A stretch of 33,078 nt of DNA from a virus, in IMG/VR virus record IMGVR_UViG_3300021371_000063, positions 1 through 33,078 of that record; one strand, given 5' to 3'. Of the stretch, positions 5,242 through 14,000 are shown one piece after another. The translations under genes and the position numbers were made by a program. The notes below the pieces were generated by a model. That model made no database searches. It had not been told where the DNA came from and saw only the letters and a list, made by a program, of their open reading frames with translations. Each line of letters begins with the position of its first letter. Position 1 is the first letter of the stretch.

Positions 5242-5958
5242 ATGACTATGAGTATGAAACTCCACCAAATACACGGGAAGAACCGCTACTGCGGACCCGC
5301 CGCCATCTCCGCAATCACCGGAGCATCCACGGATGACGCAGCCTACGCCATCCGTTGCCGATCAGGACAGAGATTCGTCAAAGGATCTGAAGACCGCCAT
5401 GTCTTAGAAGCCCTCCTCGAATCAGGAGTATTCGCCGAAAGGGCCTACTCCGCCCCGACAGGCAAAGGTTTGACCTTCGCCCAATGGCGTAGACACAGCA
5501 AAGGAGATCGTAAGGCTGGTGTGGTCTTTCTCGTCATCGCTGGCAACCATTATCAGGTAGTGTCAGGACGTAGAGCGACCTGCGGGAGGCTTCGTGAGAT
5601 TGTGAGCATCGCTGACAAACGTCTCAAGCAGCGTGCTAGAGTATGTGCAGTGTGGAAGCTGATTGCGCCCTCCAAAATCACACCTCCAGTCCAGCCTAAA
5701 CGGACGAAGGACCGCCATGCCAGTGCAAGAGCGAAAGCTCGACGGCTTGCGAAGAAGCATGGGTGCCTGATCGATGTCGAATACATGGGGTCAGCTTATG
5801 AAACTGACTATTGGGTGTATGGCCCTGACCATGTGGAAGCGGACAAGGACTACCCATACGAAGGTGATCACATCTGCTACCACTGGGAAGATGTTGTTGA
5901 GAGGATCGAGGACATCGCCAAGTTTGAAGCTAGCATGGCTAAACCACTAAAAGTTTAA
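5242..5958 (+). CDS. C39/papain-like cysteine-protease-fold protein fused to a second phage domain
   Basis: 238 residues. The N-terminal half has the C39/papain-like pattern: NRYCGPAAISAITG with C17 as candidate nucleophile, and VIAGNHYQVVSGR with H103 as candidate histidine. The usual aspartate or asparagine shortly after that His strand is not evident (SGRRATCGR), so activity is uncertain. A basic linker (about 155-170) leads to a C-terminal module with ETDYWVYGPD and DHICYHWEDV, a pattern I associate with small phage proteins of unknown function. The leader AACCAAATAAAAT precedes the ATG. This could be a peptidase acting on host or phage proteins, or an inactive derivative; it is not obviously a lysin. 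Confidence 0.55.
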   Translation: MTMSMKLHQIHGKNRYCGPAAISAITGASTDDAAYAIRCRSGQRFVKGSEDRHVLEALLESGVFAERAYSAPTGKGLTFAQWRRHSKGDRKAGVVFLVIAGNHYQVVSGRRATCGRLREIVSIADKRLKQRARVCAVWKLIAPSKITPPVQPKRTKDRHASARAKARRLAKKHGCLIDVEYMGSAYETDYWVYGPDHVEADKDYPYEGDHICYHWEDVVERIEDIAKFEASMAKPLKV

Positions 5959-6055
5959 AAAGTGGTGAAAAGAAGTTGACTGCCTGCCAGATAGTTGGCA
6001 GCTTGCCCCCGTCGGTCCTACCACATCGGTAGGGCCGTAGGGGACCAGAAGGTCC
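5943..6055 (+). promoter_or_regulatory. Multi-hairpin leader upstream of the DUF932 gene
   Basis: Four inverted repeats occur in a row: ACCACT/AGTGGT (5943-5948 with 5961-5966, over the preceding stop codon), CTGCCA/TGGCAG (5984-5989 with 5996-6001), GGTCCTACC/GGTAGGGCC (6014-6022 with 6028-6036, one wobble) and GGACC/GGTCC (6042-6046 with 6051-6055). An A-rich leader follows up to the ATG at 6088. The GGTCC arms of the third and fourth hairpins could also pair with each other, so alternative folds are possible. This looks like a structured 5' leader; no terminator T-run is present. Confidence 0.55.
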
Positions 6056-6087
6056 GAATAAACCAAAACCAAATAGAAAATAACATT

Positions 6088-7116
6088 ATGTCTGGAATTA
6101 AAGAAATCGATAGCGTCCTCATCCCACAAGGCTCTGAATACCGTATGTATCACGGTTTGGAGAAGGAGTCTGAAGGTGAGTTGATCACGCCCCGTGATGC
6201 GAAGGAGAACGGAGTGTTCTTCCCGATCAGGATGGCAGATGTGTATGCCACCGTCAATGGGGAGTCGATCCCGCTCGACAACCACAAGCACCTCATGGCC
6301 GATACGGCTGACGGGCTTGTGCCACTGCACATGGCGACGAAGAAGTATCAGAAGATCGAGAATGAAACCTTCGCGAGGCCTGTTGTGAATGCCCTCAGAC
6401 AGTCTGCGCCGGACTCGAAACTGTCCGCAATGGGGACTCTGAACGGTCTCAAGACCTTCTTCATGAGCTTCAAGATGGACGATCACACCATCAATGGTGA
6501 GGAGCACAGTGGATACCTCAACGTAGTAGGGGGACACAACGGAACTGCGAACCGTGTGTTCCTGTCGGACTTACGGTTATGCTGCTCTAACAGCATCCAC
6601 GCTGCCCTCGCTGGCAGTAAAGGATACATCGACCTAAAGGTCACCCACAGTGGCAACGTGGACATCAAGTGTGCCGATCTTACGAAGGACATCACTGGCC
6701 TGATCGAGCAGCGGAAACATTTCGCCGAAGCGATGGGGATCCTAGCCGCTCAGAAGGTGGTAGAGCAGGACATCGCAGCCATCGCAGCCGGATACTTCCT
6801 CAAGGATACCTTCGGCAAGGTGGACAAGTTCTCAACCCGAACCCTGAATGCCGTATCCGGTATCACGGATCTCGCAATCAGAGGCAGGGGTAATAAGGGC
6901 GAGACCATGTATGACGTTCTCAACGGAGCGACCGAATACTGGACCAGCGGTGACGGTGTAGGGCGTGATACGTCTAGCTCTGCTAAGGCATACTCCAGCG
7001 AGTATGGCACTGCTGCGAAGCATAAGGTGAACTTCGCTGACTACCTGCTCACCTCACATGATGAGTCCTCTATTGAGGAAGGCCATCGTGTTCTCACTGC
7101 TACCCTCAATAGCTAG
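6088..7116 (+). CDS. DUF932 family phage/plasmid-like protein
   Basis: 342 residues from the ATG at 6088. An upstream in-frame start at 5995 would run through the structured leader and is rejected. The length and layout match DUF932 proteins (TIGR03299-type 'phage/plasmid-like protein'): an early PRDAKENGVFFPIRMADVYA region, then GLVPLHMATKKYQKIENE, the FKTFFMSFKMDD-type strand (actual LKTFFMSFKMDD), and the conserved NRVFLSDLRLCCSNSIHAAL segment. The C-terminus has the usual YDVLNGATEYWT helix with a following TAAKHKVNFADYLL. DUF932 is widespread in phages and plasmids, often near replication or anti-defence genes, but its biochemical role is not established. It is the largest well-assigned gene of the accessory block and has the most elaborate leader. 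Confidence 0.8.
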   Translation: MSGIKEIDSVLIPQGSEYRMYHGLEKESEGELITPRDAKENGVFFPIRMADVYATVNGESIPLDNHKHLMADTADGLVPLHMATKKYQKIENETFARPVVNALRQSAPDSKLSAMGTLNGLKTFFMSFKMDDHTINGEEHSGYLNVVGGHNGTANRVFLSDLRLCCSNSIHAALAGSKGYIDLKVTHSGNVDIKCADLTKDITGLIEQRKHFAEAMGILAAQKVVEQDIAAIAAGYFLKDTFGKVDKFSTRTLNAVSGITDLAIRGRGNKGETMYDVLNGATEYWTSGDGVGRDTSSSAKAYSSEYGTAAKHKVNFADYLLTSHDESSIEEGHRVLTATLNS

Positions 7117-7126
7117 TGATTCTTGA

Positions 7127-7158
7127 TACTCTGCCCCTTCCGATTGGAGGGGGTAGTA
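7127..7158 (+). repeat. Intergenic hairpin after the DUF932 gene
   Basis: CCCCTTCC (7134-7141) pairs with GGAGGGG plus one G (7146-7153) including one G-U wobble, around a GATT loop. Outer arms TACT/AGTA (7127-7130 with 7155-7158) extend the stem. It resembles the CTCCCTTT hairpins at 3170 and 3485 in composition. No T-run follows, so it is more likely a processing or stability element than a terminator. Confidence 0.5.
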
Positions 7159-7192
7159 ATCAGGAATTAACCTGAGACTGAATAAAGAAAAT

Positions 7193-7384
7193 ATGACTGA
7201 TATAAAAGACCTGATTCTCGCTTTGCGAGTCCTATCAATTACCCACGCAAAGTTGCTGGAGAAGAAAATGAAGAAGGAACAAGAGTTGGAGCGGCTCGAA
7301 GACGAGACCACCGACTGCCGCCGCGCTCTCACTGTGATGCAACAGACCCTCGAATCCCGAACCCTTAACCAACCAAGTAACTGA
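7193..7384 (+). CDS. Small coiled-coil protein
   Basis: 63 residues. After a hydrophobic N-terminal helix (DLILALRVLSITHAKLL) comes a strongly charged coiled coil (KKMKKEQELERLEDE). No known domain. The ATG follows the A-rich leader AATAAAGAAAAT. Its stop overlaps the next start (TGATG, 7382-7386), so it is probably coupled to the membrane-type gene that follows. Two other small coiled-coil proteins of similar size occur in this window (26838-27014 and 28785-28976). Function unknown. Confidence 0.55.
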   Translation: MTDIKDLILALRVLSITHAKLLEKKMKKEQELERLEDETTDCRRALTVMQQTLESRTLNQPSN

Positions 7385-7521
7385 TGGACTATTTACAAAT
7401 CATCGGCCTACTACTGGTAGCCCCGCTTACTATGATAGTAGTGGTAATGAACATGGCTAAAACAGAAACCCGCCGCCTCCGCAAGATGAAGGAGCGGGCG
7501 GATAGAAAGCGTCGTGTTTGA
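7384..7521 (+). CDS. Tiny single-span membrane protein with basic tail
   Basis: 45 residues. One clear membrane span near residues 4-24 (LQIIGLLLVAPLTMIVVVM) is followed by a strongly basic cytoplasmic-type tail (RRLRKMKERADRKRRV). The basic tail predicts an N-out, C-in orientation. Its start overlaps the stop of the coiled-coil gene (TGATG) and its end overlaps the next tiny reading frame. Topology and size resemble small phage holin- or spanin-like proteins, but no family was recognised and no endolysin gene is adjacent. Confidence 0.5.
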   Translation: MDYLQIIGLLLVAPLTMIVVVMNMAKTETRRLRKMKERADRKRRV

Positions 7522-7594
7522 TTACATTCAGGCTATAATGCCATTCGTAATATTCTTAGCAATTATGTTGTTGCTGGACTTCTTAATCAACTAA
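7514..7594 (+). CDS. Possible 26-residue hydrophobic peptide (GTG start)
   Basis: A reading frame from GTG at 7514, overlapping the end of the preceding gene by 8 bases, encodes an almost wholly hydrophobic peptide (YIQAIMPFVIFLAIMLLLDF). It stops just before a good terminator hairpin. A membrane-inserted microprotein is plausible because the frame fills the gap and the composition is extreme. The short length means it could be chance. Confidence 0.3.
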   Translation: MFDYIQAIMPFVIFLAIMLLLDFLIN

Positions 7595-7602
7595 AACTAT
7601 TG

Positions 7603-7631
7603 GCCCTACTCCACTAAAGAGTAGGGCTTTT
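7603..7631 (+). terminator. Rho-independent-type terminator
   Basis: GCCCTACTC (7603-7611) and GAGTAGGGC (7619-7627) form a perfect 9-bp stem with a 7-base loop, followed by TTTT. It would end transcripts from the accessory block before the DUF6717-like gene, which therefore may have its own promoter or depend on read-through. Confidence 0.8.
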
Positions 7632-7645
7632 AACTTATACCAACC

Positions 7646-8017
7646 ATGAAAAATAAAACACAAATCTGTTCCATCGCCCCTTATCTTCTCCACCACCAGT
7701 GGGTCTTTGACTCTGACAAACACGGCCTTTACGAAGAGGCTTTCGTTTGCGGTATGACTGAGATCATTGACGCCGTCCTCGAAGATAATGATATTGTGCC
7801 AATCTCCGTTGCATCTGGATTCAGGCTCACATTCTCCTCGAAAGCGTGGCCAAACTCCACTCATTCCCTCAAGTGGATAGGTGAAGAAGATGGTGGAAAT
7901 GTATACGAGATCAGACTAAAAGAAGGCTACACAATGCAAGGCTGGTTATGCCCTGCATTGCTTTGCTACTTTGACAAAGCCCCAAAAGAGATCCACGTCG
8001 GGGTCGAGAGCTTCTAG
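7646..8017 (+). CDS. DUF6717-like protein
   Basis: 123 residues matching a small family I know as DUF6717, with the pattern SIAPYLLHHQWVFDS, GLYEEAFVCG, ASGFRLTFSSKAWP and MQGWLCPALLCYFDKAPKEI; the conserved GWLCPAL..YF..AP end is especially clear. The family occurs in phages and bacteria and has no known function. The gene lies after a strong terminator and ends in the same CTAG palindrome as the giant gene on the opposite strand (8014-8017), with no terminator between them. It is the last gene of the plus-strand block. Confidence 0.65.
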   Translation: MKNKTQICSIAPYLLHHQWVFDSDKHGLYEEAFVCGMTEIIDAVLEDNDIVPISVASGFRLTFSSKAWPNSTHSLKWIGEEDGGNVYEIRLKEGYTMQGWLCPALLCYFDKAPKEIHVGVESF

Positions 8018-11000
8018 TCTTCCAGCATGAGGTAGCGTGGCTGCTTGTCTCTCTCCCCATAAAGGAGAGAGGCACGGTCAGCATGACCTCGTTGCACCAG
8101 ACCGTCCACGAATCTCTTATTGAGATCTGGTCGGTCCATAGCTCCGAAGAAGATCAATCGAGCTTTGTCTTTTCCAATACCGTATTGCTTCATCACACTA
8201 GCTTGAGTCCCGATATTGACGCCTAGTTTTTGGAATCCTTTAGTGACCCGATATAACTCATTGTTAAGAGCCATGCGACCCTTGAGATCATTCTCATAGA
8301 CTTCGCGGACATCATCATCGGTGATGGGCTTGTCACTGTAGAGTTTAAACTTCTGATCAGTAACATCCTTGAGACGTGATTGATGGTCCCGTAAGAAGCG
8401 TCTGAACTGTTGCTCTGCATCGACTGAGTGTAGCTTAACCGGAAGCATACCATCCAGTAATTCTCCATATGGAGAGTCCGAGAACTTATCGTAGTCTGCT
8501 AGGTATGCGTTGAAGGCTTCCTTTCCGTCTTTTAGCAGTCGAGGTTCATAAGCACCTTCAAGTAGATACCTCATCATCTTTGTGGATATAGTGAGGAAAC
8601 CATCGGCTTCTGGTATGAAAATCCGGCGACCGGTTGTAGCGTCTCGATTATCTCTAAGATCAAGCAGTGATCCCGCCAAGATCTGATCGTCGAGATACTG
8701 GTCAAGGAATATACCCTTCAAAAAACTGAAAGCAGCGTCCCCGACGTTCCCCTTTACAAGATCTTCAAAACCACGCATGACTGGATCGGCTAACAAGCTG
8801 AACGGGTTAAGGTAAGTCAGGTCGATGGAAGTTAAATCATCAGAATCTCCAAAGTAGAAGAAGGTATGCCCTTTAAGGTATGCAGGCATTGACTTACGAA
8901 GAGCTTCGTCCTCATCGTCCCCAATCCCCAGCAACCACGCAAGAGCGTAGGCGGATGTCGAGGATACCCCGAACAACATGGCATTCATAGATTTGAATCT
9001 TTTCTTTCCTCTAGCCTGTATGGCTGGGTTGTTGCTGGCTTTCTCTTCCTTAGCTAAAGTATACGTATTGTAAACGATCCTTGGGACTTCAGCTTTGAAT
9101 CGAAGGAAAGGGGCTAACAGTAAGCCAAAGTTACCTTTCGTCAGTTCTTTGACGATTGGAGGAGCCTGACTCAAAGACTGTGCAGTCATCTTAATTTTCT
9201 TTGCAGCCATCCGCTTTAAAGCGTAGTCATCCATCTTCCCGATATCAGAGTTAGGATATTGCTTCTTAGCTTTTCTGAGAACGTCCAGTTCATGTTCAAA
9301 GTAGGCGATCTTGAAAGAACCGTCGATAGATGCGGATAAACCAGCCAACTTTTCCTCTGTGCCTTTGACGAATTTCTTGATGTCTGCACTAGCAGGGACA
9401 CGTTCAAAAAATTTATTGAGTTTCGACAACTTCGCTTCTGGAGAGATCTCACCAGATAACAACTCACGGACCATACCAGCTCTCAGTTCATCCCCAAACA
9501 CACCTAAACCAACAAGCTCAGTGAGGTAAGCATCCATTTTATTGGGGTCTTTCCACTGCTCAAGTGAGAACGAAAATGAGTCTGTTATAACGTTCCAACT
9601 CCCGCTCATCCCTTGTGCAGGACCAAAGAAGAGGGCGTTACCTAAAATGTTTCTTAGGTAGAAACCTACGCTACCGAGAGTTTTTAATAGCATCGACTTA
9701 CCTGTCAGATTCTGTAACGTCGCCGCGATTGAACCTACGGTTCGTTGAGCCGTGCTACTCGACAACGAACCGCCGACAGGGCTAACCACATCCTTCAGAT
9801 CCTCGAACAATTCTTTCTTCACATATAAATTATGGAGCGGGTCATTTCGATTAGCACTAGGTTTAAGTTCTGTGTAAAGCTCTGGGTTCTTTCTAGCTTC
9901 GTTAGGCTCAACCAAGAAACCCTGCTTCTTACCTACCTTTGCTAGGTTGCTGCGGAAGACCTGCTCCGCCGCTAAGTTCGATACAGTAGAGAACGTCCTG
10001 ACAATCAAGTCAGTGCCAGACTCGGCACCATACTCTCCGAGAAGATCGCGGAGGGGTTTTTGTAAATCCTTTCTTTTTGTTAGGTTCTTAACTACTTTCG
10101 AGTAGCGGCTACTCACTGCGGAGTCACCAGAGATCACCCCTTCGTATCTAGAGATAAATGTTTCGAGAACATTCTGGGCATAGGTTCTCCCATTACCAGC
10201 CTGCTTGTTTGCGTCACGGAGGGCTTTGTCTGCGGCTTTATCAGCCTCAGAAGCAGACTCTCCTCTTTGTAAAGCAGCTTCGCGTGTTTGTTTCTTGAGA
10301 TTATCCTCAAAGAAATCCATTGCGGCTAGGCGGATCTTGTTATATTTTGCATCCTCCCTGACCTTCTTAGCGAAGGTAGGGTCACTAAAAATCCTATACG
10401 CTCTAGTGATGTAGAACCCACCCGTCTGATCAATACGGATCTTCAGTTCTTTGGATATACCTGCATCAGAAAGTTTATTCTGGATAGGTTGGATTAACTC
10501 CTTACGCATACTCACGATTAACCTAGCAAGCTTAGGTGATATTCTGGACAGAGTTTGGACCGCTTTGTTTTTAGTGTCTTCGATTGCAGAGATAGCATTC
10601 TGTTCTGCGTCAGATATGTTTTTGTTACGGAGTTGTTTCGACGTAGATATTTGAGTTTTCTTCTCAGCTTTTGTTAGTTTGTCATTTTTTTCGATTAACT
10701 CTTTCCTAGCTTTATGCGCTGCTTCTTCTTTAGCGTAGAAGGTATCACTGACAAGGTTACCGTCGTAGTAGCCTTGCGCTTCTGCGATGGTGTTAAGGAA
10801 ATCTTTAGTCAGCGTGATGTTCTCATCCTTTACAACAGCTTTAAACTTGGATTGAAAAGCTTTGACGGCGGAGATAGATGCCCGTTTGAACTCATCTCGC
10901 TGTTCGATCAGATCGCGAACCGGAGATCCGACATCACCTTGCAATATTCTAGCTAACCACGTATCTGGCTTCTTATATGTCTGGAATTCAGCCATCGGCA

Positions 11001-14000
11001 TTTCCAGAAGTTTGACCACATTTGAGAAGTCGAGGTTGGATATTGGAGTTGTAGGCACCCCTCTGGAAGCGAACAATTTGAAATCAATACCCATGTCTGA
11101 TGCACGATCATTGAAGTCGTCACGAAGTGCCTCGATATTTACATCAGGTTGTTCTTTAGCTTGTTTATACTCAGCAACTAAAGCCCTGACTTCTTTTTGC
11201 CTCAGAAGTACGGGGTGGATGGTTTGTTTTGCGTAGGCTTGAAGTGAGTCACTACCATCGGTGAGATCGAAAGTAACATTGATCGACTCACCAATATCTC
11301 TCCAAGCATTCGCCGCCTTATTATTCTGTGTCGGTCTTCCTGCTTTTAGAGTCTTAACAAGGTCAATGTCTCCATTACTATCTTTGATTGCGATGCTCTC
11401 TAAAAAGTCCGCGCTCTGAGATAACTGATTTGCGATATTGGATGCTTCCTCACGAAGCTTTTTAAGGATTACTTGTTTTTTGTTTTCTGGTAAATCCGCG
11501 AAAAACTTCCTTTTATTGAAAATAATTTCATCAACTAGGTCATCCGCAAGCTCCGTAGTATATTCAGGATCACGATATTTAGAAATTATTTTCTGAATTA
11601 GTTCTGGGTTATCTGGTCTGAAACCTAGTTTAGGCCAAGTAGAATACCCATTCATCGCGAACGATTGATTGAGTTTTGATTGTTTGAGGAACTCTTTCTT
11701 ATCTGTAACAGATTCTTCCTCACTCAGAGTTCGCGTTATATTATTGAAACTACTTACAATCTTTCTTTTTAAAACGCTGCCTTTATTTGATCCCGCAGCT
11801 TCAGTGATAACCTTCTCGATACCAGCCTGATCACTAACCATGATTAAGGCAGTCATCAAATCAGACGAGAATCCATTAGAAGCCTCTGTTTTGTTCACCA
11901 TATACCCAACTCTAATTTCTTTTGATGGGCGGATCTCAGTATCTTGTAACTCAGCTATGGTCTCTCCAGAAGGATCGACAAGCTGGATGTTGATATTAAA
12001 TACACCAGAATAATCGTCTTCATAAACATCAACCTCAGCCTCATAGTTATCGTTGCTCAGAGATTTAATTGCGCTTACAAGCGAGCCTAAGTCAATATCT
12101 GGGCTGACAACATCGAGATCGACTGGCGTAAACTGCGAGACGCCGCTAAGTTCTTCAGCTAACTCTTCTTGGAAGAGAGACTCTATCTCGCCATCGTCTA
12201 GGACAAACTCAGAGGCATCATTCATCCTCAAGCGTGCTCTCCTCATGAGAGTATTTGGGTAGTCAACAGGAATAGAAGACGCATACAACCTCACTGCGCT
12301 CTCCGCTTGCTCTTGTAGGACAGTAGCTTCTTCGATTGGGTCGTAATTCGTAAGTCGAGCGAACTCCAATACAGAAGCATCAGGGTCGTCTACGTCTAAA
12401 CTCTGGAGATCTGTTGATCTGTTGAAACCTATGTTCAAGAGAGTTGCTTCTCGATCTACCTTCATAAGAAGACTATCTAAAGCACTAGAACCCCTATTCA
12501 TCTGCTTTACAGCAGCAAGCTTGGAGAAGTATGCGCGGATGTATCGCGTGATAATAGCTAACAAGCTAGGTTTGCTAGACCAGAAGTCGTAATCCTCTTC
12601 GGTTGTTGTTCCAGTCCGAACCTTTTCAAGGTGCATACGGAGCTTCTCTTCAGCTAAACGGCTCGCTTCTATGGTTATTCGTCTAACTACTTCGGGGTCT
12701 GTATCCTCCGTTATTTGGGTTTGAATTAGATCAATAGACGCATCCCGATCCGCTTCATTACGGTAATAAGCATTTGCTACCTCTACGAAGTCTGTCTCAT
12801 CAAACGTAGAGATATACTCTTGGATCTCTTTTTTGGTAAGCGCGTTGTAAGACGCAACGTGCGCCAGCTCGTGATTGAGAAGAGTCTCTACGTATACTTT
12901 TGAACCGAGCAAGTCAAAGTTTTCTAGATCTTGCATCAAGATTCTAGGATTAATCTGAACTGTGTTTCTAATTGCAGAAGCAGGTGAGTCCATTTCCATG
13001 TCAATAGAAACCTCAACACCCAACGGAAGGCGGTTCTTGAGATGTAGCATCACAGCCTCCATCTTCCTTTGATCTGTTGTAGTTAGATCGCCAGAATCTT
13101 GGATAGTATCAATGACGTTATCAATATTCTCGTCAATCTGAACTTGTTCAGGATCGGGCTGAGACTCAATCTGCTTTGGAGTCAATGTTTCACGAGTTTG
13201 ATCCTCTTGAACTCCAACAACCTCTGTGACATCTTCAATATCTTGAGCGGCAGCTTCCGCCGACTCCATAGCCGCTTGTGAAGGCGGCACAGCAGTTGCC
13301 CTGAAGGGGGTCTTACTCAGAGAAATAACATCCGAAAGTGCTTCCGTGTAAATGTTCTTCTCGCGACCAGTGATCTTACGGAACATCGAGATAAGGGACT
13401 CCATGATCCTCTTGAAGAATCCTCGCTGTCCAGCAGGTGGTTCTAGGCTCTTGATATGGGCCTGAAGTTTAGGTGACAACAAAAACTTCGCCAAGAACTC
13501 ATCGAAATTCTCGAACGCATCCTCCAAGACAGGAGTAGATATCTTGCTCTTGCGGTATTCCTTCTCTGCGAGAGTGAACAAGCTTTGAAGTCTCTGGCGG
13601 GCAGCTCTTTGATTCTCGTTGATAGATTCTTCAGGCTTGCTCGCTACATCAGAAAGAAAAGCGTGGACATACTCTTCCAGAAGAACATTTTCCAGACCCA
13701 AACCATTACCCGTTCTCAAGTTCACGTATACAACGTGCCTACCGTCTTTGAGAAGAGAATGTTGTCCAGCTACTGAATATAGACTTTCACCCATCGAGAA
13801 CTCTACGCTGCGGATAAATGCCTCGTCTTCCAGAAGCAGGTCAGCGACTAATTTATGAGATTTACGGTCACTCGTCTTGGCGATCTTTTTGAGAGCGGAG
13901 ACAATCGATTCAGGGTCTCCGTCTACTAGTCCAAGCCTTTCAACATCAACTTTGTTTTGTTGCTCAAGAGCAGCTCTGACTTCTTCAGAGACGTGTGCGC

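Noticed and set aside
5947-6537. Minus-strand 196-codon frame
   Set aside because: It is antisense to the structured leader and the well-supported DUF932 gene and shows no domain.
10862-11236. Plus-strand 124-codon frame inside the giant gene
   Set aside because: Antisense shadow with no start context or domain; the minus-strand frame is continuous through it.
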